This document shows positions 33,134 to 41,490 of a DNA stretch of 64,000 nt, piece after piece. A program made the translations under genes and the position numbers. How positions within the stretch are numbered: position 1 is the stretch's first letter; each line of letters starts with the position of its first letter. The DNA is from Streptomyces sp. DH24. Its GTDB lineage: Bacteria; Actinomycetota; Actinomycetes; Streptomycetales; Streptomycetaceae. The stretch spans positions 124,001-188,000 of the forward strand of contig NZ_JARVKW010000008.1 in NCBI RefSeq assembly GCF_029813775.1, given 5' to 3'. The notes beneath the pieces were generated by a model. It saw only the letters and a list, made by a program, of their open reading frames with translations, did not search any database and had not been told where the DNA came from.

Positions 33134-33204
33134 GTACTGAGTGAATAGTCGGCGGCGAGAAAGTCGGCGAGAAAGTCCCGCGATGGCTCCCCGGGGTGTG
33201 GGCC

Positions 33205-36096
33205 TCAGTCGGCCGCGGGCTGCTCGGCGACGGCGTACGCCTCCACCGACCACAGCGAGTACCCGTACTCGGTGGCTCGCCTGTCGCCCTGCACGCGTAC
33301 GTACCGCACGTCCCGCTCGTCCATCCGGACCGACTCCCGGCCGCCGCGGCCGTCCCGCACGGTCGCCGCCGTGCGCCAGCGGCGGCCGTCGGCGGACACC
33401 TGGACGCGGTACGCGGCGGCGTACGCGTCCTGCCAGTGCAGCACCACCCGGCCGAGCCGCACCGGGCGGGGCAGCTCCAGCTGCCACCAGGCACCGTCCT
33501 CCACCGGCGACGACCAACGCGTCCCGAAATCGCCGTCGTTCGCCGCCGACGCCGGGAAGTCCGGCGTCTCGTCGCCCGACGAACGCGCCGTGCCGGTGCG
33601 CGCCAGGTCCGGCCCCCCGGTGCGCGGGAACGCCCGCACGGTGAGCGTGCGGGTCACCCCGCCGAACCCGATCCGGACGTCGTACGACCGGGCCGGTGTC
33701 CCCGCCGCCACACTCACCTCGACCGGGACGTCCACGGTCGTGCCGCGCGGCAGCGTCAACGGGTCCTCGGGAAGCCGCACCCGGACGCCCTCGGGCGCCT
33801 CGGCGGTGAGCCTGCCGCGCACGTCGGCCGGACGCAGCGACCTCAGACGCGCCGTCAGCCGCTCCCCGCCGCCGATCTCCACGTCCGCCCGCTCCCGCGT
33901 CAGCTCCAGCGCCGCGTCCGGGGAGTCGTCGAACCACGGGACCACGTGCCGCACGCCGCCGGGGCCGGTGCCGGTCACCCGGACCGCGTCGGCGCGCAGC
34001 CCCGCCGACGCCTCGGTGGCGCCCGCCCCGTCCAGCCGGCCCACCCGGCGCCAGCCCTCGCCCGGCACATGGATCTCGACGTCGCCCTCGGTGCCCGGCT
34101 CGGCCAGCACCGTCACCGCCGACAGGGACCGGGCCTGCGGGAAACGGACCGTGTGCGCGTCCGCCGCGTCGCCCGCCGTCGTCACCGGCTCGCGGTCGAT
34201 GCCCGTCCACGTCCGGTACGCCTTCTGCGCGCGGGCGAGGAACGGGTCCAGCACGCCCTTGCCGACCGTCACCCGGGCCGAGCCCAGCCGCTCCCGCAGC
34301 TCCCCGAGCCTCCGGTACGCCGTCCAGGCCGCCGCCGCGTCCCCGGAGCGCTGCGCCCGCAGCATGTCCAGCGCCGTCGTGCCGGCCTCGCCGTACCGGG
34401 CCAACTGCTCGGCCCACGGCGCGACCTCCCGGCCCAGGGCCGTGCCGGAGAGCCGCTCGGGTAGGTCCCGCAGCACGCCGAAGGTATCCCGCAGACGGCG
34501 CTCCTCGGGGGTGCCCGCGCGGTCCGCCGCCTGTGCGCGCGCCTGCCAGTACGCCGCCATCAGCGGACGCAGATACGCCGACTCGTCCGCGCCCAGCACC
34601 GACGACGCGTCGTTCCCGGCCAGCGCCGCCAGGGCCTCCTCGCGGCGGTCGTCGCCCGCCGACAGGTCGTCGATCGCCGCCCGCCAGGACTCCTGCGGCC
34701 GGTAGGCGCGCGGGTTCCAGGCGTAGTCGGCGGCCGTGAACAGCGGGATGCGGGACGCCTCCGGCTGCTCCATCGCATTGGCCAGCACGGCGGCCGAACC
34801 GGTCGCGACAGCGGGCTCGCGGCCCTGGTAGGGGCCCAGGAACACCCGGCCGGGCGCGTAGTCGTTGACCGGGTAGTTGTCCATCGTGACCAGCGGATGC
34901 CGGCCGAACACCCGCCGCGCCTCGGCCAGTTCGCGACCCGTGATGGTCCGCGGCACCACGCCCACGCCGGTCCACGCCACCTCGACGCCCGCCGCCAGCT
35001 CCCCGGCCAGCGCGTTCCGGTACGGCGTCGCGCCGTCCTCGTAGTACTCCGTCGGCATCAAGGACAGGGCCGCCGCCTCCGGGTGACGGTCCGCCAGGTG
35101 CCGGGCGACCGCGTTCGCCACCCGCGCCTGCGCCCGCGCCGCCGCCCGCGGCCCCGACCCGAACGTCCCGGCGTCCGCGTCACAGTGCCACTCGCTGTAG
35201 CTGACGTCCTGGAACTGCAGCTGGAAGGCGCGGAAGCCCAGCGCCCACATCGCGTCCAGCTTGCGCGTCAGCGCCCGCACGTCCTCGTCCGACGCGAAGC
35301 ACATCGCCTGCCCCGGCGCCACCGCCCAGCCCAGCGTCACGTGATTGCTGCGGGCCCGCTCGGCCAGTTCCCGGAACTCCGCGCGCCGCTGTGTCGGGTA
35401 CGGCTCACGCCAGCGCGCCTGCCGGTGCGGGTCGTCGCCGGGGGCGTACAGATACCGGTTCTGCTTCGTGCGGCCCATGAAGTCCAGCTGCGCCAGGCGC
35501 TGCGCGTGCGTCCACGGGGTGCCGTAGAAGCCCTCCGTGATGCCGCGCACGGCGGTGCCCGGCCAGTCGCGCACCTCGACGGCCGAGATCGTGCCGTCCT
35601 CGCGCACCAGCTGACGCAGCGTCTGCACGGCGTGGAACAACCCGTCAGGACCGGCCCCCGACAGCATGACGCCGCCGCTGCCGACGGTCAGCCGGTAGCC
35701 CCCGGACGGCAGCTCGTGCCGCGCGTCCCCGCGGGACCTCTCCCGGCCCGCCCGCACCACCAGCGCGCCCGCGGGCAGCGGCTCGCCCGCGGCGACGGCC
35801 GTGATCCGGCGCGCGCCCGCCTCCCGCAGCAGCGCCCGCAGCGCCTCGACGGCGTACGGGTCCGCCGTCCCGTCCGCGACCAGCGCGACCTCCTCGGTGA
35901 CCGCGACCGGCGCGCCGTTCGCCCGCAGCGACTGGGGACGCGGCCACACCGCGACATCCGGCCCGGCCGAGTCAGGAGAGGACGTGGCCGTACCGGGCGC
36001 CGGCGGCGCCGCGACGGCGGCGGGCGTCGCACCTAGAGCGCCCGCGACGACGGCGAACGCGAGGGCGGCGGCCCTCTTCCTGCGTCCGAACTGCAC
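33205..36096 (-). CDS. Secreted GH84-like beta-N-acetylglucosaminidase with C-terminal discoidin domain
   Basis: A 963-residue exported protein. A signal peptide with Arg/Lys start and Ala-rich core ends near residue 30. An N-terminal GH20b-like domain (about 48-175) precedes the GH84-type barrel (about 180-470), which opens VRGITEGFYGTPWTHAQRL. A helical region follows (about 500-640), then beta domains, and an F5/8 type C (discoidin) domain at about 820-955 with WSSPVEDGAWWQLELP. Family members cut GlcNAc from glycans. At the place of the usual Asp-Asp catalytic pair the protein reads FQLQFQDVSYSEW, so the first Asp appears as Gln296 while Asp297 is kept. Activity on the usual substrates is therefore uncertain. 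Single gene, leftward. Confidence 0.85.
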   Translation of the reverse strand: MQFGRRKRAAALAFAVVAGALGATPAAVAAPPAPGTATSSPDSAGPDVAVWPRPQSLRANGAPVAVTEEVALVADGTADPYAVEALRALLREAGARRITAVAAGEPLPAGALVVRAGRERSRGDARHELPSGGYRLTVGSGGVMLSGAGPDGLFHAVQTLRQLVREDGTISAVEVRDWPGTAVRGITEGFYGTPWTHAQRLAQLDFMGRTKQNRYLYAPGDDPHRQARWREPYPTQRRAEFRELAERARSNHVTLGWAVAPGQAMCFASDEDVRALTRKLDAMWALGFRAFQLQFQDVSYSEWHCDADAGTFGSGPRAAARAQARVANAVARHLADRHPEAAALSLMPTEYYEDGATPYRNALAGELAAGVEVAWTGVGVVPRTITGRELAEARRVFGRHPLVTMDNYPVNDYAPGRVFLGPYQGREPAVATGSAAVLANAMEQPEASRIPLFTAADYAWNPRAYRPQESWRAAIDDLSAGDDRREEALAALAGNDASSVLGADESAYLRPLMAAYWQARAQAADRAGTPEERRLRDTFGVLRDLPERLSGTALGREVAPWAEQLARYGEAGTTALDMLRAQRSGDAAAAWTAYRRLGELRERLGSARVTVGKGVLDPFLARAQKAYRTWTGIDREPVTTAGDAADAHTVRFPQARSLSAVTVLAEPGTEGDVEIHVPGEGWRRVGRLDGAGATEASAGLRADAVRVTGTGPGGVRHVVPWFDDSPDAALELTRERADVEIGGGERLTARLRSLRPADVRGRLTAEAPEGVRVRLPEDPLTLPRGTTVDVPVEVSVAAGTPARSYDVRIGFGGVTRTLTVRAFPRTGGPDLARTGTARSSGDETPDFPASAANDGDFGTRWSSPVEDGAWWQLELPRPVRLGRVVLHWQDAYAAAYRVQVSADGRRWRTAATVRDGRGGRESVRMDERDVRYVRVQGDRRATEYGYSLWSVEAYAVAEQPAAD

Positions 36097-36125
36097 GGGC
36101 CCCCTCCTGGTCGCTCTACGTTGCC

Positions 36126-36171
36126 CGACGTGCGTGTCCGCGTCACCTCGACGTACGTGTCCGCGTCACAG
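36126..36171. repeat. 23-base tandem duplication upstream of the GH84 gene
   Basis: Two adjacent 23-base copies begin CGACGTGCGTGTCCG and CGACGTACGTGTCCG, differing at one inner base and the last two bases. They start 30 bases upstream of the GH84 start and could be part of its promoter or a duplicated binding site. A further inverted repeat CAACG/CGTTG lies at 36227-36244. Confidence 0.6.
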
Positions 36172-36391
36172 AGAGCACTCACAGGGACACAGAGCACCGA
36201 GCCCACCATCCGCGCGGTGAAGGTGTCAACGACAGTGGCCGTTGTGGGTTGTTTGCCCCGGCCTGCGAGGTGGGCAAGGCTGAAGGATGTGACCAGGAAC
36301 ACGATGTCCGTCTCAACGTGCCTGCCTTCGCGCGCACTGGGTAGGGCTGCATCGACCCCGCACACGCGCCGTGCCCCACAAGGAGGCCCCC

Positions 36392-36694
36392 GTGGCTGTA
36401 CCGGTACACGTTCCGATTCCCGCCCCGTCCAAACCCGTGGCGGAGTCGTCCGCCGAACCCGACACCGCACGCCTGTGCGTGTTCAGCGCGGAGGGAACCT
36501 GCGCCGAGGCCCCGCTGACCAGCGAGCCGCCGCTGCCCGACGCCGAACCCCTCACCAGTGAGCCGCCCCTGGCCGACGTCGCCCCGCTGGCCAGCGAACC
36601 CGACACCTACCCGGCGGCGTCGTACCCGGACTACCCGGGCCACGACTACCAGGACTTCCCCGACACCCCGGACCTCTTCCGCCCGGAGCCCTAG
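36392..36694 (+). CDS. Small acidic repeat protein directly before malQ
   Basis: A 100-residue, Pro/Glu/Asp-rich protein with a repeated element (PLTSEPPL, PLTSEPPLA, PLASEPDT; about residues 47-75) and a Tyr-rich C-terminal part (YPDYPGHDYQDFP). There is no signal peptide or membrane segment; two Cys lie near residues 29 and 37. The GTG at 36392 was chosen because AAGGAGG lies six bases before it; an in-frame GTG at 36371 lacks such a site. The stop codon is followed immediately by the malQ ATG, so the two are translated together. It may be a low-complexity leader that sets malQ translation. Function unknown. Confidence 0.65.
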   Translation: MAVPVHVPIPAPSKPVAESSAEPDTARLCVFSAEGTCAEAPLTSEPPLPDAEPLTSEPPLADVAPLASEPDTYPAASYPDYPGHDYQDFPDTPDLFRPEP

Positions 36695-38803
36695 ATGACC
36701 GCGCCCCAGCCGGCCGAGCCCCCCGCCGAGGAACTGTCCCGGCTCGCCGACCTGCACGGCGTCGCCACCTCCTACAGCCCCTCCCCGGACCGTACGGTCA
36801 CCGCCTCGGCCACCGCGCTCACGGCCGCGCTCGGCGCCCTCGGCGTCGACGCGAGCGGCCCCGCGGCCGTGCGCGCCGCGCTCGCCGACCGGGAACGGGA
36901 ACTGCGCGGACGGCTGCTGCCGCCGACCGTGGTGTGCTGGGGCACCGCGGCACCGGCCGCCCTGGCCGCGCTGCCCGACGGCACCCGGCTGCGCATCGAG
37001 ACCGAACAGGGCGAGACCCGCGCCGCCGCCGACCACCTCCCGCCCGGCGTCCACCGGCTGACCGCCACCGCCCCCGACGGGCGCACCGCCACCGCCCACC
37101 TGATCGCCGCCCCGCCCCGGCTGCCCACGCCCCGGGGCCGCTGCTACGGGCTCCTCGTCCAGCTGTACTCCCTGCTGTCCCGCCGCTCCTGGGGCATGGG
37201 CGACCTCGGTGACCTCGGCGAGCTGACCGCCTGGGCCGGACGCGTCGTCGGCGCCGGATTCGTGCAGGTCAACCCGCTGCACGCGGCCGTGCCCGGTGCC
37301 CCCACCGACCCCTCCCCGTACCGCCCCTCCTCCCGGCGCTTCCCCGACCCGGTGCACCTGCGCGTCGAGGACGTCCCCGAGTTCGCCCACGTCGCCGACC
37401 CCGACCGGGTGCGCGGCCTGCTGGAACGCGCCGCCCGGCTGCGCGAGGCCGTCCTCGGCAAGGGCGCCCTCATCGACCGCGACGCCGTGTGGGAGCTGAA
37501 GCGGGAGGCGCTGGAACTGATCCGCGACGTGCCCCTCGGCCCCGGCCGGCGCGCCGCCTACTGCGACTTCCTCGCCGAGGAGGGCCAGGCCCTGGAGGAC
37601 CACGCCACCTGGTACGCCCTCGCCGAGGTGCACGGACCCGACTGGCACCGCTGGCCCGCCGGACTGCGCGACCCCCGCTCCGCCGACACCGCGCGCGCCC
37701 GCGCCGAGCTGATGGACCGCGTCGACTTCCACTCCCGGCTCGCCTGGCTCACCGACGCCCAGCTCACCGCCGCGCAGCGCACCGCCCGTGAGGCCGGCAT
37801 GCCGGTCGGGATCGTGCACGACCTCGCCGTCGGCGTGCACCCCGGCGGCGCCGACGCCTGGGCCCAGCAGGACCACTTCGCGGCCGGCATGTCCGTCGGC
37901 GCGCCCCCGGACGCCTTCAACGCCCGCGGCCAGGACTGGGGTCTGCCGCCCTGGCGCCCGGACCGGCTCGCCGCATCCGGTTACGAGCCCTTCCGCCGCC
38001 TGCTGCGCGCCCTGTTCCGGTACGCCGGCGCGCTGCGCATCGACCACGTCATGGGCCTGTTCCGGCTCTGGTGGGTGCCGCACGATCGGCCCCCCACCGA
38101 GGGCACCTACGTCCACTACGACGCCGAGGCCATGCTCGCCGTCCTCGTCCTGGAGGCCTCCCGCGCCGGAGCCGTCGTCGTCGGCGAGGACCTCGGCACC
38201 GTTGAACCCGGGGTGCGCGAGGCGCTGCGCGAGCGCGGGGTGCTCGGCACGTCGGTGCTGTGGTTCGAGCGGGACTGGGACGGCGACCGCCGCCCCCTGC
38301 CGCCCGACCGCTGGCGCGCCGACTGCCTCGCCACCGCCACCACGCACGACCTGCCGCCCACCGCCGCCCGCCTCACCGGCGAGCACGTCGAACTCCGCGA
38401 CCGGCTCGGCCTGCTCACCCGCCCCTTCGAGGAGGAACGCGCCGAGGCGGCGGCCGACATCGGCGAGTGGCTCGACCGGCTCGCCGAACTCGGGCTGCTG
38501 CGCGGCACGGGCGTCGGGCACGGCACCACCCGGGAGGAGATCGAGATCCAGGCCGTCCACCGGTTCCTGCTGCGCACCCCGGCCCGCATGGTCGGCGTCT
38601 GGCTCCCGGACGGCGTGGGCGACCGCCGCCCGCAGAACCTGCCCGGCACGTGGGACCAGTACCCGAACTGGCGCCTGCCCATAGCCGACTCCGAGGGGCG
38701 GCCGGTGACGCTGGAGGAACTCGCGGCATCGCCCCGCCTGCACGCGCTGACGGACGTGCTGCGGGAAGGGGCGTCCGCGGACGGGCCGGACCGCTCCCGG
38801 TGA
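36695..38803 (+). CDS. malQ: 4-alpha-glucanotransferase (amylomaltase, GH77)
   Basis: A 702-residue cytoplasmic enzyme that transfers glucan segments between maltodextrins, feeding maltose and glycogen metabolism. GH77 landmarks are SSWGMGDLGDL and NPLHA early, the nucleophile Asp in LRIDHVMGLFRLWWVP (about residues 448-463), the acid/base Glu in VVGEDLGTVEPGVREAL, and the third Asp in TTHDLPPTAA. The length and the N-terminal helical/beta extension (about 1-150) are typical of the longer actinobacterial type. It starts on the base after the stop of the small acidic gene. Confidence 0.95.
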   Translation: MTAPQPAEPPAEELSRLADLHGVATSYSPSPDRTVTASATALTAALGALGVDASGPAAVRAALADRERELRGRLLPPTVVCWGTAAPAALAALPDGTRLRIETEQGETRAAADHLPPGVHRLTATAPDGRTATAHLIAAPPRLPTPRGRCYGLLVQLYSLLSRRSWGMGDLGDLGELTAWAGRVVGAGFVQVNPLHAAVPGAPTDPSPYRPSSRRFPDPVHLRVEDVPEFAHVADPDRVRGLLERAARLREAVLGKGALIDRDAVWELKREALELIRDVPLGPGRRAAYCDFLAEEGQALEDHATWYALAEVHGPDWHRWPAGLRDPRSADTARARAELMDRVDFHSRLAWLTDAQLTAAQRTAREAGMPVGIVHDLAVGVHPGGADAWAQQDHFAAGMSVGAPPDAFNARGQDWGLPPWRPDRLAASGYEPFRRLLRALFRYAGALRIDHVMGLFRLWWVPHDRPPTEGTYVHYDAEAMLAVLVLEASRAGAVVVGEDLGTVEPGVREALRERGVLGTSVLWFERDWDGDRRPLPPDRWRADCLATATTHDLPPTAARLTGEHVELRDRLGLLTRPFEEERAEAAADIGEWLDRLAELGLLRGTGVGHGTTREEIEIQAVHRFLLRTPARMVGVWLPDGVGDRRPQNLPGTWDQYPNWRLPIADSEGRPVTLEELAASPRLHALTDVLREGASADGPDRSR

Positions 38804-38817
38804 GGCCTGCCGTCCCG

Positions 38818-38848
38818 GCGGCCCGGGCCCGGCTGCCCGCCGGGCCGC
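38818..38848 (+). terminator. Hairpin after malQ
   Basis: Inverted repeat GCGGCCCGG / CCGGGCCGC with a 13-base GC-rich loop, starting 15 bases past the malQ stop. It runs into the GC-rich direct repeats that follow. Confidence 0.5.
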
Positions 38849-39000
38849 GACGGGACGGGGCCGCGACGGGGCGGAGCCGCGACGGGGCGGGTCCGCGGGC
38901 CGCGGGCGGCGACGGGGCGGGTCGGCGGGTCGGCGGTCCGCGGGCGGCGACGGGGCGGGTCGGCGGTCCGCGGGCCGCGACGGGGCAGGTCGGGGGCCCG
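38845..39000. repeat. Irregular GC-rich tandem repeats downstream of malQ
   Basis: About 155 bases are made of repeated GCGACGGGGCGG-type units. They alternate with GGTCGGCGGTCCGCGGGC units; the longer compound unit is seen two to three times (around 38908-38985). No start codon with a ribosome site or other coding sign is seen. It ends about 95 bases before the next gene. Such repeats are prone to slippage and could act as a transcription or replication pause. Confidence 0.75.
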
Positions 39001-39094
39001 GAAACCGGCTGGGGAACCGCTCGCAAAACCCCGGGCCGGCCTCGTACGGCACCCCGGGCGCGCGCCCCGTTCGGGCGTTCGCTACTTTTGCACC

Positions 39095-39352
39095 GTGGAC
39101 AAGAAGAACGCCCTGCGCGCCGGCGCCCTGGCAGCCGGTACGGCGCTGATGATGCTGCTCATGTCGTCCCCCGCGCTCGCTGTCACGCGCGACGACGGTG
39201 ACGACCCCGGGCCGGGCCTGAGCGTCATCGAGACGCTGGGCTGGTTCGTCGTCGCCCCCATCGCGCTGTTCCTGGTCATCACGGCCGCCGTGATGGTCCT
39301 GGACCGGTCGACCATCCGCCACACCAAGCCGAAGGCCAAGGCCCAGGCCTGA
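39095..39352 (+). CDS. Small membrane protein
   Basis: An 85-residue protein with a signal-peptide-like start (MDKKNALRAGALAAGTALMMLLMSSPALA, cleavage possible after ALA near residue 29). A short acidic external stretch (RDDGDDPGPGLS) is followed by one membrane segment (about residues 46-68) and a basic cytoplasmic tail (HTKPKAKAQA). It is not assigned to a known family, but its layout is that of many small conserved Streptomyces membrane proteins. The GTG start follows a T-rich patch (gctactttt) that may be part of its promoter. Confidence 0.8.
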   Translation: MDKKNALRAGALAAGTALMMLLMSSPALAVTRDDGDDPGPGLSVIETLGWFVVAPIALFLVITAAVMVLDRSTIRHTKPKAKAQA

Positions 39353-39513
39353 CACCGCCCGGTCCCGGCACCCGCCCGGGGCCCGGCCCGGACCGCGCCG
39401 CGGCCCGGCACACCCGCCCGAGGGCGCCGTCCTCGCCGCCGTACGCACGCCTGCGCGCCATCGCGCCGGGAACGCGCCGTACGACGACGAGGGCGGCGCC
39501 TTTGCCGTGCGCG

Positions 39514-39567
39514 CGCCCGGGACGGCGGTCGCGTGGGGTGCGCCCGGGGCGGCGGTCGCGTGGGGTG
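39514..39567. repeat. 27-base tandem duplication
   Basis: Two head-to-tail copies of a unit starting CGCCCGGG and ending GTCGCGTGGGGTG (39514-39540 and 39541-39567), with one mismatch, lie just past the end of the leftward MarR gene. The rest of the 230-base space from the small membrane gene (39353-39586) is GC-rich, with no gene seen. Confidence 0.65.
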
Positions 39568-39586
39568 ACGCGGAGCCGCCGCTGCC

Positions 39587-40117
39587 TCAGTGATCGGCGC
39601 CCGGCGTACCCGTCAGCAACGCCCGCAGCAGGTCGGCCAGTTGACCGGCCTGTTCGTCGTCGAGGGTGGCCAGCGCGGCCGTCTGCGCGGCGAGACCGGC
39701 GCCGACCGCCTGGTCGATGAGGCCGAGGCCCTTCTCGGTGAGCGTCACCTGGAGGCCGCGGCGGTCGTGCGGGTCGGGGGAGCGGCGCAGCAGCCCCGCG
39801 CGCTCCAGCTTGTCGAGGCGGCCCGTCATCCCGCCGGTGGTGAGCATGAGCGTCGCCGAGAGCTGCCGCGGCGAGAGCGTGTACGGCTCGCCGGAGCGGC
39901 GCAGCGTCGCCAGGACGTCGAACTCGCCGCGCGAGATCCCGAAGGGGGCGTACGCCTTCTCCATGCGGTCGCCCATCGCGCGGGAGAGGCGGAAGATCCG
40001 CCCGAACACCTCCATCGCGCGGGTGTCGAGATCGGGCCGCACCGCCGCCCACTGGCCGACGATCGCGTCGACGGGGTCCTGGCGCCGGTCCTCGCGCCGC
40101 TCGGGACGTGCACTCAT
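39587..40117 (-). CDS. MarR-family transcriptional regulator
   Basis: A 176-residue regulator. The winged helix core spans about residues 50-130: ISRGEFDVLATLRRSG, LSPRQLSATLMLTTGGMTGRLDKLERAGLLRR, and the wing SPDPHDRRGLQVTLTEKG with the DxRG motif of MarR proteins. Helices at both ends form the dimer. The ATG at 40117 is preferred; a TTG further upstream would add 12 doubtful residues. It is divergent from an EamA exporter gene. A perfect 13-2-13 palindrome lies between the two starts, so it should repress both itself and the exporter until a small molecule binds. Confidence 0.93.
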   Translation of the reverse strand: MSARPERREDRRQDPVDAIVGQWAAVRPDLDTRAMEVFGRIFRLSRAMGDRMEKAYAPFGISRGEFDVLATLRRSGEPYTLSPRQLSATLMLTTGGMTGRLDKLERAGLLRRSPDPHDRRGLQVTLTEKGLGLIDQAVGAGLAAQTAALATLDDEQAGQLADLLRALLTGTPGADH

Positions 40118-40162
40118 GTGCCGAGTATCGGCCGCGGCAATGGTCGCACGCAAGAAAGCGGC

Positions 40163-40190
40163 TTGACGGTAAGTAGCTTAGAGCTAAGCT
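40163..40190 (+). promoter_or_regulatory. Probable promoter of the EamA exporter
   Basis: TTGACG (40163-40168), a 16-base spacer and TAAGCT (40185-40190) form a plausible rightward promoter. The MarR palindrome (40169-40196) covers its spacer and -10 region, so a bound repressor would occlude it. Confidence 0.55.
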
Positions 40191-40196
40191 ACTTAC
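40169..40196. promoter_or_regulatory. MarR-type operator palindrome
   Basis: GTAAGTAGCTTAG, two bases, then its exact complement CTAAGCTACTTAC: a 28-base perfect palindrome in the divergent space between the marR gene and the EamA gene. It is strikingly AT-rich against its surroundings, as usual for MarR sites. Confidence 0.88.
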
Positions 40197-40326
40197 TGCT
40201 GACCCTCTTGCTCTACTCCTCCTGACCCTACTGACCACCGCCTGCTCCCGGCCCGCTCCCGGGCCTGGGCCTGCTCCCGGCCTGCTCCGCGGCAGCCTCC
40301 GCGGCCTTCCTCGAAGGGTGCGTCCC

Positions 40327-41490
40327 ATGGCCACCACCAGCCGCCCCGCCCTCATAGCCCTCACTGCCCTCGCCCCGGTCTCCTGGGGCACCACCTACGC
40401 GGTCACCACCGAGTTCCTCCCCGCCGACCGCCCCCTGTTCACCGGGCTCCTGCGCGCCCTGCCCGCCGGTCTGCTGCTGCTCGCGCTCGCACGGGTGCTG
40501 CCGCGCGGCGCCTGGTGGTGGAAGGCCGCGGTGCTCGGCGCGCTGAACATCGGCGCGTTCTTCCCGCTGCTGTTCCTGTCGGCGTACCGGCTGCCCGGCG
40601 GCATGGCCGCGGTCGTCGGCTCGATCGGGCCGCTGTTCGTCGCGGGGCTGGGCGCGCTGCTGCTGGGGGAGCGGCCGACGGTACGGACGCTGCTCACGGG
40701 TGTCGCCGCCGCGTTCGGTGTCAGCCTGGTCGTGCTGAAGGCGGCCGGCGCGCTGGACGCGGTCGGCGTGCTCGCGGCCCTCGCCTCCACGGCGTCCATG
40801 TCCACCGGCACGGTCCTCACCAAGCGCTGGGGCCGTCCCGACGGCGTGGGCCCACTGGCCCTGACCGGCTGGCAGTTGACCGCGGGCGGCCTCCTGATCG
40901 CCCCGCTGGCCCTCCTCGTCGAGGGCGCGCCGCCCGAGCTCGACGGCGGGGCGGTCGGCGGCTACCTGTACCTGGCGCTGGCCAACACGGCGGTGGCGTA
41001 CTGGCTCTGGTTCCGCGGCATCGGCCGCCTCACCGCCACCCAGGTCACCTTCCTCGGCCCGCTCTCCCCGCTCACCGCGGCGACCGTGGGCTGGGCGGCC
41101 CTGGGGCAGGCGCTGACGCCGGTTCAGCTGGCGGGGATGGCGGTGGCGTTCGGGGCGACGGTGTTCGGTCAGCTGGGGCCGGGTGGGGGACGAGGGCGGA
41201 CGCTGCCGCCCCCGGGTCGCCGAAGGCCGGAAAACCGTTCACTTCTCCTGAAAAGAACGGTCGAAAAGATTCGATGGACCTCACGGTTCCGGCGCTGCGA
41301 CGGTAGGTTCCCGGGCTCCCGGGCCAACCGACCAGCGAAAGGACCTCAGTGGCCGCAGCCGCCGACAGCCGGACACGCCCCACCTCCACCCCCGCCCCGG
41401 GGGCGACGAACGGCGCCGCCCTCGGGATCCTGCTCGCCGCACTCGCCACGCTCGTCTGGTCCGGCAGCTTCGTCACCTCACGCGCCCTAG
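40327..41490 (+). CDS. EamA/DMT-family transporter with an overlong 3' end
   Basis: A ten-helix drug/metabolite exporter. Hydrophobic segments alternate from residue 8 to about 285, with two EamA repeats (for example PVSWGTTYAVTTEFLP and LALANTAVAYWLWFRGIG). The normal fold ends near GMAVAFGATVFGQLGP (about residue 285). The frame then runs on for about 100 codons of Arg/Pro-rich, non-membrane sequence and overlaps the next gene by 142 bases. That tail shows no family resemblance and probably reflects a lost stop or a small frameshift near 41190. ATG 40327 was chosen over GTG 40318 because of ribosome-site spacing. It is under the MarR operator. Confidence 0.88.
   Translation: MATTSRPALIALTALAPVSWGTTYAVTTEFLPADRPLFTGLLRALPAGLLLLALARVLPRGAWWWKAAVLGALNIGAFFPLLFLSAYRLPGGMAAVVGSIGPLFVAGLGALLLGERPTVRTLLTGVAAAFGVSLVVLKAAGALDAVGVLAALASTASMSTGTVLTKRWGRPDGVGPLALTGWQLTAGGLLIAPLALLVEGAPPELDGGAVGGYLYLALANTAVAYWLWFRGIGRLTATQVTFLGPLSPLTAATVGWAALGQALTPVQLAGMAVAFGATVFGQLGPGGGRGRTLPPPGRRRPENRSLLLKRTVEKIRWTSRFRRCDGRFPGSRANRPAKGPQWPQPPTAGHAPPPPPPRGRRTAPPSGSCSPHSPRSSGPAASSPHAP

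Noticed and set aside
31868..34975. Leftward fusion of an ABC ATPase to a long upstream extension
   Set aside because: The extension is out-of-frame reading of the PadR and GH84 genes. The ATPase starts at 32578 with an ATGA overlap.
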